Notes: a model not told the origin generated them from the sequence alone. DNA of 64,000 nt from Marinobacter sp050379415 (GCF_050379415.1 NZ_JBNRLS010000002.1:868001-932000), one strand, 5' to 3'; shown: positions 9,501 to 18,923, counted from the stretch's first letter. Made by a program: numbers and translations.

Positions 9501-10336
9501 GGCAGGGCATCCAGTGCCGTGAACTGGTCAGCGACAACCCGCAACCGGGCAGGTAACGCCGGATCCAGAGGCGCTACCCGACCTGACAGCCGGGCATCCA
9601 GGTAGCCACGACTGACCCCATCCAGGCGCAGATCCTCGACGCTGCCCGACAGGTTCACCGCAATCTCCCATTGATCCCCACGGGGTGGCGGCAGGGTGGC
9701 GATGACTTCCAGGTCGACCGGCCAGTCTCCCCGGGTTTCCACCCGTCCCCGGGCGGTCACGGCATAATCCGCCCGTTGGTAATGAACCCGCTCCAGCTGC
9801 CAGCTGGCACCGGATCCGCCAGCATCCAGTTCAAACCGGTCCCAGACTGCGGTCCCGTTGACCGTGAATGCCCCGATGCGAACGTCCGATATTTCCAGGG
9901 ACAGCGGAACGTCGACCACCGGCAGGGTGACGCCCGAAGCCGGTTCCGCGCCGTCCGACGAGGGCGCCGTTTCCAGTTCCATTGCCTGCGCGTGCAATGT
10001 GTCGACGCACAAACGCTTCTGGAACAGGCAGGAGGGCGACCAGTCCAGCAGCGGCTGTCGCACATCCAGAGTGATGCCATAGCCCTGCCATTGGAGCCGA
10101 GTTGCCTGCCAACGACCCAACAGGGTGCCCTGCCCTTCGTCCACGGTCAGGCCCGGAACCTGCTCGATCATCCAGGCGGTCCCGGTCTCCGAACGCACCA
10201 ACAGCAGGGCCGCACCGATCAGCAACACCGGTAGCAGGATGATCACCGCCAGGATCAGCCCCAGCCAGCGCAACGGATGCCTCCTGCGGGGGGCGCGTTC
10301 GCTGGCCGTGTCCATCGCCCGGTTTTCGTCCGTCAC
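6587..10336 (-). CDS. tamB: TamB, translocation and assembly module inner-membrane protein
   Basis: TamB spans the periplasm as a long hydrophobic beta-taco groove and works with TamA in outer-membrane protein and phospholipid homeostasis. The 1249-residue product has a basic N-terminus, one membrane anchor (about 24-47), a long run of repetitive beta strands, and the conserved C-terminal DUF490 region that ends in an aromatic strand (SLDIFYTRDF), as in TamB proteins. The start ATG overlaps the tamA stop by 4 bases, so the genes are translationally coupled in the order tamA-tamB. The length is close to the E. coli protein. No truncation or frameshift is apparent. Confidence 0.95.
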   Translation of the reverse strand: MTDENRAMDTASERAPRRRHPLRWLGLILAVIILLPVLLIGAALLLVRSETGTAWMIEQVPGLTVDEGQGTLLGRWQATRLQWQGYGITLDVRQPLLDWSPSCLFQKRLCVDTLHAQAMELETAPSSDGAEPASGVTLPVVDVPLSLEISDVRIGAFTVNGTAVWDRFELDAGGSGASWQLERVHYQRADYAVTARGRVETRGDWPVDLEVIATLPPPRGDQWEIAVNLSGSVEDLRLDGVSRGYLDARLSGRVAPLDPALPARLRVVADQFTALDALPETLTFQDLVVEADGSLEQGFRTRGEATLPGTVGPVALRLSGLVTTAGADNLELVLASEGEPPGNATVRGNLSWADGFSAEADLSLDRFPWYSLVPDLSEPPVELNTLTGNFSWADNQYQGTLKAETRGPMGEATVAASLDGDLKAVNLSELALETGAGSATGSGRVGFDGPVSWQAALELSDFNPGFWVPALEASLNGEVKSEGSLEQAPVPRMTASWDLSGSWRSHETLATGALNTETGSWVVSGLELVVGDNRVSGEGAWGPELSADLTMSLPKPEQLLAGLAGELEATLKLSGSPEDPVAELVADGQALAWQDQLTIGSLAVNASLSEGQVLDASVEAGKIESAGQALETLVLNAAGTRENHTLAVDAQHADARVTVDFEGGFGERWQSWLGSLARGDISIPEQDQRWRLQAPAELAWEPNGRVRFGAHCWAWQQSSVCAEDQLLYPRPEIAYRISRFPTEALSPLLPETLRWQSELNAEVSFTQDDAGPTGRVFVDAGSGEFDVLVDGEWEALGYSSLTAELALQPDVANVDVRLDGDALGGFRLDLAVDPDSADRRVEGDFSLQGLDLALAGVFTGLQEVAGEISGQGRLSGPLMKPAVTGELALVDGRIMDPTLPVPLEDILIQVDLNGYSADLSGRIRSNDRSETTLDGSVDWSGAPRGRLAIAGSRIPLNIEPYARLEIAPDLEVTFSEGDLAVSGEVAVPRGSIEIKSLPAQAVQVSEDEVIVGVEQEEPAIRSMEMDVTVRVGEDEVTFAAFGVTGNLEGTLRIGNDMDTRGTLQLVDGHYEAYGQELQLRTARLLFVGNLTQPYLEIEAIREVGSVVAGLRLSGPVQAPSTEVFSNPDMPQSDALSYLILGRAPQSQGDEGQMNRAALSLGLTQASKVTGQLGEELGIRQLTLEAEGTGEQTSVVASGYLTEDLSVRYGVGIFEPITTVALRYDLGKYFYLEAASGLAASLDIFYTRDF

Positions 10337-12039
10337 AGCTCAGGCCCCATCGAAAAGTGAATTCGCCAATCCCCGCCAAACTCCGGATCCAGCCCCTTGG
10401 CAATATCCAGGCGCAGCGGTCCCACCGGGCTGACCCAACGCAGGCCGATACCGGCACCCGTAGCCAGGGGATCAAGCAGATCGTTGATGGCGTTGCCATG
10501 ATCCACAAATATCGCCGCGCGCCAGCGCTCGGCAAACTCGTACTGGTATTCGGCACTACCTGCCATCAGGTAACGCCCACCCACTGGCACGCCATTGTCA
10601 TTTTCCGGGGACAGGGTTTCATAGCCGTAGCCCCGGACACTCTGGTCACCACCGGCGAAGAAACGCAGCGAGGGCGGGACATCCTCGAAACGGTTGGTGC
10701 CGACCGCGCCGATCTGGAACCGTCCCAGGAAGCGGTGATTATCAAACAGGGTATAAAGCCCCTTGGCCTGAGCGTATACGTGCAGGATATCCACCTTCGA
10801 CAGCACCGCCCGATGTGAACCCGTGACATCCAGTTGCAGTCGATATCCCCGTGACGGATCCAGGGGAGAATCCTGTCGCAGCCTGGAATAGCCGACGCCC
10901 GGCAACAGCAGGCTACTGGTGCCTTTTTCATCATTGCCGATATTGAAGCGCTCGCCCTCCCAGCGGAGGGACAACACCTGCAACCAGCCGTTATCCAGCT
11001 GGTGCTGCCACTGCTGGCCGAGGGTCAGCAGTTCGGATTCCACATTCTCGATATCCTCCCGCTGGTAACCTGCGGTCAGGCGGATCAGATCCGTCATCGG
11101 CGGGTCCAGAGGCAGCTCGTACCAGGTACTGAGGTTCTGCCGGGGTTGGGATATTTCGGTTTCGGCACCCCGCTTATGCCCCATGGGATTGACCCAGTGC
11201 TCGCGCCAGGTGCCACGGACGCGGGGGCCAACGTCCGTGGAAAAACCCACCCCGGTCGCCACCGAACGGCGCTCCCGGCGCGTCACGGCAACGCTCACCG
11301 GGATAACCCCATCGACCGCATTCCCCGGCACGGCATCCACATCCACACCGGAAAAATAACCGCTACTGGAGAGGTCCCGGTTCAGTCGGGCGATGATGTC
11401 CGTGTGATAAGGGGTGCCCGGCTCGAAGGTGACAAAATCCTCCAGCAAGGAGGTCTCGAACCAGTGCCCCTCCTCAAAGGTGACCTCTCCCAGGCGGTAC
11501 CGCTCACCGGATTCAAAGACCAGAACAATCTCGGCAGTGTTCTCTTCCGGATTAACGCGCAGGGTCCGGGTAACAAACTGCCCCCCAAAGTAGCCCCGTT
11601 GGCGGGCCCGGGTCTGTATGGCACTCCGCAGGCTGGAATACTCACCGTGATCCAGAACATCCCCCACGGCCGGCGTTTCCGGCAGCCCACTCATGAACTC
11701 CGCATCCTCCCCTGCGGGGCCCCGGATATCCACCTCCCGCGAGGTGACTTTCACCGGCTCGCCCGGATCGATCTCCAGAATGAGCAGGGCCAGGTCTTCT
11801 TCATCCCCCGCCTCCACTCGCCAGTCGATTTGAGGGTTGTAATAGCCCAGGGCCCGCAGCGCCTCACCGGCCTGACGAACGGCCGTAGCGGCATATCGGC
11901 GCAGGTTGGCTTCGCTGCGGCCTTCTACTTCACCAATAAAGGCCTTCGCGTTGGCTTCCAGCTCCGGAAAGTCACCATTGACCCGAACCTCGACCTGCCG
12001 GGCATGCCCCGCAGCCGGCCATAGCCACACCAGTAGCAA
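10333..12039 (-). CDS. tamA: TamA, outer-membrane Omp85-family assembly factor
   Basis: TamA is a BamA-like protein with periplasmic POTRA domains and a C-terminal 16-strand barrel. Here three POTRA-like units occupy about residues 15-230 and the barrel the rest, with the Omp85 motif RFFAGGDQSVRGYGYETLSP and a C-terminal strand ending in FSMGPEL. The coordinates use a TTG at 12039, but this leaves only a 13-residue leader. The frame stays open upstream to 12109 with no ATG, GTG or TTG. An ATT at 12078, seven bases after GGAG, would give MNPIPRIYPFCLLLLL, a proper signal peptide. The true start may therefore be ATT at 12078 (see findings). Confidence 0.93.
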   Translation of the reverse strand: MLLVWLWPAAGHARQVEVRVNGDFPELEANAKAFIGEVEGRSEANLRRYAATAVRQAGEALRALGYYNPQIDWRVEAGDEEDLALLILEIDPGEPVKVTSREVDIRGPAGEDAEFMSGLPETPAVGDVLDHGEYSSLRSAIQTRARQRGYFGGQFVTRTLRVNPEENTAEIVLVFESGERYRLGEVTFEEGHWFETSLLEDFVTFEPGTPYHTDIIARLNRDLSSSGYFSGVDVDAVPGNAVDGVIPVSVAVTRRERRSVATGVGFSTDVGPRVRGTWREHWVNPMGHKRGAETEISQPRQNLSTWYELPLDPPMTDLIRLTAGYQREDIENVESELLTLGQQWQHQLDNGWLQVLSLRWEGERFNIGNDEKGTSSLLLPGVGYSRLRQDSPLDPSRGYRLQLDVTGSHRAVLSKVDILHVYAQAKGLYTLFDNHRFLGRFQIGAVGTNRFEDVPPSLRFFAGGDQSVRGYGYETLSPENDNGVPVGGRYLMAGSAEYQYEFAERWRAAIFVDHGNAINDLLDPLATGAGIGLRWVSPVGPLRLDIAKGLDPEFGGDWRIHFSMGPEL

Positions 12040-12248
12040 CAGCAGGCAGAACGGGTAAATTCTCGGGATCGGGTTAATAGACAGACTCCGGCTTCTGATG
12101 TTCTTTCCCTAGGGGTGGTATACGTTCCATTAAAGATTGGAAGTTTAACGTCAGGCGGTCAAGTTGAGGAGCCTGTCGTGCTTGGGGTACAAATACGCTA
12201 ACCTGTCAGGGACTTACACAGCCTCCAGATCGGATAAGTGGCCACCGC

Positions 12249-13256
12249 ATGCTGCACATAAACCGGGAAAACCTGAAGTCCAGTCATCAGCTCATCTGGT
12301 TCGTCATCGATTTCCTGATGCTCGGCCTGCTCATCCTGAACCTGGCATTCATCATCTGGGACTCCATCTACAATTTTGTCGCCATCCAGAACCTGCTCAA
12401 AGAGCATGCGCCGGCGCTGCAATCCGCTTATCACCCCATCCATGAGCGGTTCATTTTCTACGACATGATTTTCGTGACCATCTTCCTCACCGAATTCTTC
12501 GTGCGCTGGGCTTATGCCATCAAGGCCAGCGTCTATGACCGGTGGTATTTCTACCCGTTCATTCACTGGTACGACCTGGTGGGCTGTATCCCGGTGGGCA
12601 GTTTGCGTTTCCTCCGGATCCTGCGGGTGATCTCCATCATCTACCGGTTGCACCAATACCGGATCATCGACATCACCAGCACGAAAATCTATCGGTTCGT
12701 GAACTTTTATTATGAAGCGTTCATGGAAGAGCTGTCCGACCGGATTGTGCTCAAGGTCCTCAGCGGCGTTCAGGACGAGGTCCGCCGGGGCTCTCCCCTG
12801 TTTGACCGGATCCAGAAAGACATCCTGTATCCCCGCCGTGACATGCTCTCGGACTGGATCTCCCAGCGCGTTGCCGAGGCTGCACAGGAAGGCTACGTGC
12901 CCAATCGTGGCGCACTGCGAAACTACCTCGAAGGTCGGGTGGACAACGCCCTGAAGCAGAACCTGGAGTTGTCGCGCCTGAAATACCTGCCGATGGTTGG
13001 CCCCACCATTCAGGAGACCCTGGAAGACGCCGTCGGTGACATCGTTGCCAACGTGATTCACCAGATCCTGGAAGACCTTGCGTCCAGCTCCAACCACGCG
13101 TTCATCGAGGACATCGTGAACGTCTTCCTGCCCACCCCGGACCAGGTGGCCGCCGATGAAACCCAGAACCAGGCGCTGATCGACCTGATCATCGAGATTC
13201 TGGATGCCATAAAAGGCCAGGTTAAGGTCAAGCACTGGCGTGCCCAGCTGCCGTAA
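12249..13256 (+). CDS. Ion-transporter-like membrane protein with a voltage-sensor-type domain and no visible pore
   Basis: The 335-residue product has four N-terminal hydrophobic segments (about 15-38, 68-88, 103-116 and 119-137). The fourth carries arginines at every third position (R120, R123, R126, then R133), like the S4 helix of voltage sensors. After it there is no S5-pore-S6 pair; residues 145-335 are a charged, helical cytoplasmic domain with many acidic residues. Relatives are annotated as ion transport proteins. It could be a stand-alone voltage-sensing domain or a scaffold protein. AGATCGG-type sequence before the ATG gives only a weak ribosome site. Confidence 0.7.
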   Translation: MLHINRENLKSSHQLIWFVIDFLMLGLLILNLAFIIWDSIYNFVAIQNLLKEHAPALQSAYHPIHERFIFYDMIFVTIFLTEFFVRWAYAIKASVYDRWYFYPFIHWYDLVGCIPVGSLRFLRILRVISIIYRLHQYRIIDITSTKIYRFVNFYYEAFMEELSDRIVLKVLSGVQDEVRRGSPLFDRIQKDILYPRRDMLSDWISQRVAEAAQEGYVPNRGALRNYLEGRVDNALKQNLELSRLKYLPMVGPTIQETLEDAVGDIVANVIHQILEDLASSSNHAFIEDIVNVFLPTPDQVAADETQNQALIDLIIEILDAIKGQVKVKHWRAQLP

Positions 13257-13294
13257 CGTATAAGAAAGACGCCCCAAACAACAAGAGATCGCCC

Positions 13295-14764
13295 ATGGAC
13301 GCTCTGCATTACCAACCGGCTCACGAACTCCTGCGCCACCTCGAGAACGGAACACTGACCAGTGAGCAGCTCGCCCAGGCCCTGCTGGCCCGCATCCGGG
13401 AACAGAACCCCGCCATCAATGCGGTGGTCACGCTCGATGAGAATCGTGTCCTGGAACAGGCGCGGGAAGCGGACCGGCAGCGTGCGAACAACCAGCATCT
13501 GGGCCCTCTGCACGGCCTGCCGCTCACCCTCAAGGACACCTGGGAAGTGGCCGGCATGACCTGCACCGCAGGCGCCCCTGCCCTGCGGAACCACCGACCA
13601 CAACGCCACGCGGATGTGGTCAGCCGCCTGGAAGAAGCCGGCGCCATCATCCTGGGTAAAACCAACATTCCGCTCTACGCCACGGATTTGCAGAGCTACA
13701 ACAAGCTGTTCGGTGTCACCAACAACCCCTATGACCCGACCCGCACACCCGGCGGCTCTTCAGGTGGCGCTGCGGCCGCCCTGGCTTCCGGCTTCACACC
13801 GCTGGAGGTCGGCAGCGACCTGGCAGGCTCCATCCGCATTCCCGCGCATTTCTGTGGCGTGTTCGGCCACAAACCCAGCCGGTCTCTCGTGTCGTTCCGG
13901 GGCCACATTCCGGGACCGCCCGGCACCGAATCCCAACCGGATCTGGCCGAAGGCGGCCCCATGGCCCGAAATGCGCGGGATCTGGAACTGCTGCTCCAAG
14001 TCATCGCCGGCCCACGCCCGGCCGAGAGCCGCAGCTGGGCTCTGGCCATGCAGCCGGCGCGGCTCAAGAAACTTGATCAGGCCCGGGTGGCGCTGTGGCT
14101 GGACGACCCCCTGTGCCCGGTTGAGGACGAACTGGTGGAAGGTTATCGAACTCTGGGCAAGAACCTGGAAGACCGGGGCGCCCTCGTGGCCGAGGCCAAT
14201 CACCCCCTGCTCAGCCTGGAACACATTCTGCCGGCCTACTTCAACCTGCTGGGCAGCCTGATCGGAACTTCGCTGAAACCGGCCCAACGCCGGCAGATGA
14301 AATGGATCGCACTGCTGGAGCGCTGGCTACACCTGCTGGGCCCGATCACCCCTTACATTGGCGAATACGCCCGCGGGGTGAACCAGCGGATTTATGAGTG
14401 GATGCAGTGGAGCGAAGTCCGGGAAAAGATGCGGGCCGAGATTGAAACCCTGTTCGAGGATTTCGATGTATTGCTCACACCGATCACCCCCACAGCTGCC
14501 ATCCATCACGACCACAGCCAACCGGTGTTCAAGCGACGTATCACCGTGGCAGGCAAACCCAGGGCCTATATGGATCAGTTTTGCTGGATCGCTCTGGCCA
14601 CTCTGTTAGGGCTGCCCGCCACCTCAGTACCGATCGGGCGCACGAAAGAAGGCCTGCCCTATAACGTGCAGGTGATCGGGGCGCCCGGCACGGATCTGAC
14701 GACGATCCGGTTCGGGGAATTGATGGAGGAGCACGGTCTGGCTGGCTTTGCTCCTCCTCAATAA
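13295..14764 (+). CDS. Amidase, amidase-signature family
   Basis: Amidase-signature enzymes hydrolyse amide bonds with a Ser-cisSer-Lys triad. All three are visible in this 489-residue protein: Lys80 in LPLTLKDTW, Ser155 in TPGGSSGGAAA and Ser179 in GSDLAGSIRIP. The protein is cytoplasmic, with no signal peptide. It begins 38 bases after the voltage-sensor-like gene on the same strand, so the two may be co-transcribed. The substrate is not predictable: the group includes acylamidases, nicotinamidase-like and fatty-acid amide hydrolases. It lacks the tight GatA context (no gatB or gatC nearby), so it is unlikely to be the tRNA amidotransferase subunit. Confidence 0.88.
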   Translation: MDALHYQPAHELLRHLENGTLTSEQLAQALLARIREQNPAINAVVTLDENRVLEQAREADRQRANNQHLGPLHGLPLTLKDTWEVAGMTCTAGAPALRNHRPQRHADVVSRLEEAGAIILGKTNIPLYATDLQSYNKLFGVTNNPYDPTRTPGGSSGGAAAALASGFTPLEVGSDLAGSIRIPAHFCGVFGHKPSRSLVSFRGHIPGPPGTESQPDLAEGGPMARNARDLELLLQVIAGPRPAESRSWALAMQPARLKKLDQARVALWLDDPLCPVEDELVEGYRTLGKNLEDRGALVAEANHPLLSLEHILPAYFNLLGSLIGTSLKPAQRRQMKWIALLERWLHLLGPITPYIGEYARGVNQRIYEWMQWSEVREKMRAEIETLFEDFDVLLTPITPTAAIHHDHSQPVFKRRITVAGKPRAYMDQFCWIALATLLGLPATSVPIGRTKEGLPYNVQVIGAPGTDLTTIRFGELMEEHGLAGFAPPQ

Positions 14765-14791
14765 GGCAATGTCAGGTTTTCGACAAAGGCC

Positions 14792-17700
14792 TCAAATTGC
14801 GGTTGTGACCCCCTGACTGGTCCACTCGACCAGGTCGTCAAAGGGCATTGGTCTGGCAAAATAGTAGCCCTGGAATGCCCCACAGCCATTCGCACTCAAA
14901 AACCGGACCTGCTCTTCCGTTTCAACGCCCTCGGCGATGACGTTCAGGTCCAGTTCCCGGGCGAGCGTGATCACGCCCTTGCATACAGCCGCATCCTTGT
15001 CGTTGGTGGTGACACGATCGACGAAGCTCCGGTCAATCTTGATCTTGTCCACGGGCAGGTTCCGCAGGTAAGCGAAACAAGAATACCCCGTTCCGAAATC
15101 ATCGATTGCCGTGGCAATGCCCATCCCCGCCAGGGCGTTGAGTATATCGACCGCACCATCCGTATCCCTCATCAGGATCCCTTCGGTAAGCTCCAGTTCA
15201 AGGTATTCCGCTCGCAGCCCGGTTTTCGCCAGAATGCTCCTTACCGAACTCAGGAAACTGCGACGGTGAAACTGCAAAGGCGACAGGTTAACCGCCATAC
15301 GGCCCCTCAGCAGTCCCATTTCCTGGAGCCGCTTCGCGTCACGGCAGGCCTGGGTCGTCACCCATTTACCCAACTGTACGATCTGACCGGTCTCTTCCGC
15401 CATCGGGATGAAGTCTGCGGGTGAGATAACGCCTTTCTCCGGGTGCTCCCAGCGAACAAGCGCCTCGAGGCCACACAAGTCACCGAACAAATTGACCTGG
15501 GGCTGATAATGCAGAACCAGCTGACCGGACTGGATCGCCTCCTGAAGTTCGTTTCTGAGCGCCACTCGCTTAGAGAGCTTGTTATCAAGGTCTGGCGAAA
15601 ACAGCTCATAGGTGTCACGCCCTTGCTGTTTGGCCTTGTACATGGCCATATCGGCGTGTTGCAAAAGTTTTTCCGGCTGATCCAGATCTTCGGATAGTAT
15701 GCTGATACCGATGCTCGCGGAAATAAAGAGTTCATGCGAGCCAATGATGTGTGGTTTGGAAAGTTCTTGCAGAATTCTCTCTGCCACGTTTTCCACCCGC
15801 CGTACGGACTCCACGTCCGGCAACAGGAGCACGAACTCATCCCCTCCGAACCGGACCAGGGTGTCGGAAGGACGAATCACGGTCTCAAGCTTCCGTGCCA
15901 CGCTGATGAGCAGTTCATCTCCAACCTTGTGGCCCAGGGTATCGTTGATGGGTTTGAACTCGTCCAGGTCGATAAACAGCACGGCCAGGACCTGTCCACT
16001 CCGCTTCGCCAGGGAAACGTCATGCTTCAGGTGATCCTCGAACAGCGCACGGTTGCCCAACCCGGTCAGAACATCATGGGTCGCCTGGTATGCCAGCCGT
16101 TGCTCCTGTTCTTTCTTGTCCGAAATGTCCCGCATGATGGCAGTGTAATGGCTGATTTCGTCATCATGGTCGCGCACCGGGGTCACGGACATCTGGCTCC
16201 AGAAGGGTGTTCCGTCCCGACGGTAGCTTTTCATTGTCAGACTGATGCAGCGGCCGGCTTTCACGGCACGTCTGATGCGCCTGATGTCCGCCTCTTCTGT
16301 TTCTGGCCCGGTGAGCAGTCTGGCCGGAGCGCCCAGAACCTCGGCTTCGGAATAACCGGTCATCCTGGAAAAGGCAGGGTTCACATAAACCACCGGCAAA
16401 CTCTCTGCCCGATAATCCACAATCACAACCCCGTTATCACTGGATTCCAGGCTGCGTTTGAAAATTCTCTGGCTTTCCTGGGACAGCAGTTTCTCCGTGA
16501 TGTCCTTGGCGATGAAATAGGCTCCGGTGACGGCATCGTCCACCACGATGGGCAGAAAGTCACACTCATAGTTCCGGAGATCGCCGCTTCCCGGAGAGGC
16601 AAAGCCGATTTCAAAGGACTGGGTGTGCCCCGCCACGGCATTACTGAAGGCCGTCACGAAACGGCGTTTGTCATCCTCGGTCATCGCCGCGGCTCGCAAC
16701 ACCGTTTGGTAATGCGTGACCCCGACATCGGAGTCGTCCAGGCCAACGAGAGCCTTGGCTACCGAATTCAGCGCCCGGTAATAGCCCCGTTTGTCGAAGG
16801 CAATGATGGTATCGGGTGATCGGGAGAAAAGGGAGCGGAACTCCTGTTCGGCCTGACCAAGCACCTTCGTTTGATCCTTATAGGCACCAAGCAGATTCCG
16901 CCCCATGATCAACAGGTAGCTCATCCACAGACCGAAAAGCAGAACCGTCATCGGAAACAAAAAACGAAGCGAAAACAAGGCAGGTGGGCCGGCCCTGGCG
17001 GTCAGCAATACACTGGCTCCGGGGTCAAGCTCGACGACTGTCGTTTCACGGATTTCAGGCAGACCGGTATTCAGGCTCGGATCACTTTTCCCGGCAGCAG
17101 GTCCGACCGGCACGAGCGCAAGGTCGAATTCATGGTTGCTGTTGGGTACCTCGTACGCCAACATCTCACGGATATCGAATACAGCCAGAAACTCGCCAGC
17201 GGCGCGGTTGGTGGCGACGAGGCTCAGGACCTTGAACGGATCGCTATTGTCAGGGAAAAACCAGCTGTTGGCGATGTTCTGCTCTCGGGCCCGCCGCAGC
17301 CACGACAGAACATCAGGCTTGACCACCTGATCCATCAGCCACAATAAATCCCCCGGGGACCGTGCAGATCGCCATAGTGGCTGCCCTTCTCCCCTAACGA
17401 CCATCAATGCATCCAGGGCCGGCTTGTCTGCATAGTAGCGACTGACTTCCAGTCGCCTGGTTTCATCGGGAACATCATTATCCCCAGCGGCCCAACGCCC
17501 GGCCAGACGGTCGATCAGTCTGACGTGCTCATCCACCCCATGCTCCAGGGTTTCCTGGTAGTGCTGGAGGATTGTCCGGGCCTCCTGATGGCGCTGCATA
17601 TTGATGCTCCAGCTCGCCAACAGGAACAGGACAAAGGTGCCCATGACAGCCAGCAGGCCAATAAAAGCGCCCTTACAGTGAACCGAAAACCGCCTGCTCG

Positions 17701-18277
17701 CCTTCTGTTCAGAGAGGAGCACGAGGACTGCACCGAAAGCGATACAGTACAGCCCCCCAATCATGGAAAAGCCTGCCCCAAGACCGGCTACCTCTGCATC
17801 GAGCCCCTCGTACAAATGGCTGACCAGCACAATGGCACCAATGCCCACGCCGGTGCAGCCGGTAATGAATCCGAACAGACTCCCCCTGGCACTGCGCACA
17901 CCCAAAAAGCTCACGCCAGCCATCATCAGCAGTGCCAGGGGTGGCAGCAGGTCCAATACATTAGAAACGCTAACCGGATGCAGCCCCCCCCCTGACCAGA
18001 GGGACAGCAGCGAACGAATCAGCCCGTAAACGCCGAATATGGAAACCAGACCTCCCGCCAGCATCCGCCAAAAGTGCCGAGGGAAAGTCAGGGCAAGAAC
18101 GGCGAAACCGATAAGAATGATGGCAGGTGCCCCCTCCGGACTGAGCGTCAAGCGCTCCGGCACGGCCAGGAACGGCAGAGCCTCCATGGCAAAACTGATC
18201 AGGCCCGTAAGGACACTGCAGCCAAACAGGACCAGCAGGATCGCCTGCAGCCGAAACTCATTGGGTGTCGGGAGCAT
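14792..18277 (-). CDS. Membrane-anchored PAS-GGDEF-EAL protein, c-di-GMP turnover
   Basis: This 1161-residue protein begins with six or more membrane segments (about 12-200), then another at about 208-228 followed by a periplasmic or extracytoplasmic sensor region and a membrane helix near 445-465. Two PAS domains follow (about 485-730, the second with GTPFWSQMSVTPV and the PAC segment), then GGDEF and EAL domains. The cyclase motif RFGGDEF is intact and is preceded by an inhibitory I-site RPSD five residues upstream. The phosphodiesterase motifs EALVRW, ELTEG, DDFGTGYS and EGVETEEQ are all intact. It may therefore both make and degrade c-di-GMP. It stands alone and converges with the amidase gene. 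Confidence 0.93.
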   Translation of the reverse strand: MLPTPNEFRLQAILLVLFGCSVLTGLISFAMEALPFLAVPERLTLSPEGAPAIILIGFAVLALTFPRHFWRMLAGGLVSIFGVYGLIRSLLSLWSGGGLHPVSVSNVLDLLPPLALLMMAGVSFLGVRSARGSLFGFITGCTGVGIGAIVLVSHLYEGLDAEVAGLGAGFSMIGGLYCIAFGAVLVLLSEQKASRRFSVHCKGAFIGLLAVMGTFVLFLLASWSINMQRHQEARTILQHYQETLEHGVDEHVRLIDRLAGRWAAGDNDVPDETRRLEVSRYYADKPALDALMVVRGEGQPLWRSARSPGDLLWLMDQVVKPDVLSWLRRAREQNIANSWFFPDNSDPFKVLSLVATNRAAGEFLAVFDIREMLAYEVPNSNHEFDLALVPVGPAAGKSDPSLNTGLPEIRETTVVELDPGASVLLTARAGPPALFSLRFLFPMTVLLFGLWMSYLLIMGRNLLGAYKDQTKVLGQAEQEFRSLFSRSPDTIIAFDKRGYYRALNSVAKALVGLDDSDVGVTHYQTVLRAAAMTEDDKRRFVTAFSNAVAGHTQSFEIGFASPGSGDLRNYECDFLPIVVDDAVTGAYFIAKDITEKLLSQESQRIFKRSLESSDNGVVIVDYRAESLPVVYVNPAFSRMTGYSEAEVLGAPARLLTGPETEEADIRRIRRAVKAGRCISLTMKSYRRDGTPFWSQMSVTPVRDHDDEISHYTAIMRDISDKKEQEQRLAYQATHDVLTGLGNRALFEDHLKHDVSLAKRSGQVLAVLFIDLDEFKPINDTLGHKVGDELLISVARKLETVIRPSDTLVRFGGDEFVLLLPDVESVRRVENVAERILQELSKPHIIGSHELFISASIGISILSEDLDQPEKLLQHADMAMYKAKQQGRDTYELFSPDLDNKLSKRVALRNELQEAIQSGQLVLHYQPQVNLFGDLCGLEALVRWEHPEKGVISPADFIPMAEETGQIVQLGKWVTTQACRDAKRLQEMGLLRGRMAVNLSPLQFHRRSFLSSVRSILAKTGLRAEYLELELTEGILMRDTDGAVDILNALAGMGIATAIDDFGTGYSCFAYLRNLPVDKIKIDRSFVDRVTTNDKDAAVCKGVITLARELDLNVIAEGVETEEQVRFLSANGCGAFQGYYFARPMPFDDLVEWTSQGVTTAI

Positions 18278-18494
18278 AGACTAGAGGAACCAGTGAAAAG
18301 ATAGATGGCCACAAAAGTTGGCCAAGTCCTTGGGGCAAGAACTTTATAAAGTAAATCATGTGCATATTTCGCACCAAAATGGCCCGCCATGCAATAGTAT
18401 TTTTTTTGAGCAGGGTCAGATTCCGTAAACTTTTGCAAAAGGTGGTTTCATAGTGAGGGTGCAACGGCATGAATCCAGGAATGCATCCCCTTAA

Positions 18495-18923
18495 CATCGA
18501 AAATACCGATCCTTTAATATTAAAATATCAGGCGCTACCGAACACGCAGCGAACCTGCTCCGACGTGGCCACCTGGTAGCCCTTCCTACGGAGACCGTCT
18601 ACGGTCTGGCCGGCGATGCCAGTAAATCCCAGCCGAATACGCCAACTATTGGTATACCGGCTCAGGACTTTCCGGAACAATTCTCTCGACGCGTCCCTAA
18701 AGGCTCGCGCATTGGCGTGATCTGGTGGCAATCCGTTCCCGGACCTGAGGCCGACGAATCCAGCCGGCTCCCTGCCGATCCGGATGAGTATGCCCGAATG
18801 CTGTATACCGCGATGCATTCGATGGACCTGCCTGATCTGGATTATCTGTTCATAGAGCTGCCACCGGAAACCGACCGCTGGATGGCCATTCATGACAGGC
18901 TCAGGCGGGCTTGTTCGAGATAG
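18495..18923 (+). pseudogene. Sua5/YrdC-type threonylcarbamoyl-AMP synthase remnant with a large internal deletion
   Basis: One open frame (18495-18923) joins two pieces of a Sua5 protein. The N-terminal piece reads ATEHAANLLRRGHLVALP then TETVYGLAGDAS, the nucleotide-binding start of YrdC domains. It is followed by a segment that matches the end of long Sua5 proteins: YARMLYTAMHSMDLPDLDYL then DRLRRA. Roughly 150-200 residues of the middle are missing, including the rest of the YrdC domain. No ATG, GTG or TTG precedes the first piece after the upstream stop. It cannot make an active Sua5, so I call it a pseudogene; a functional copy must lie elsewhere because the t6A modification is essential. 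Confidence 0.65.

Noticed and set aside
13295..14764. GatA subunit of the tRNA amidotransferase
   Set aside because: The amidase triad is present, but gatB and gatC are absent and the gene lies behind an ion-transporter-like gene.
18399..18445. AGCAGGGTCAGATTCCG considered as a REP half copy
   Set aside because: Only seven bases match the arm (GGGTCAG) and no second arm is present.
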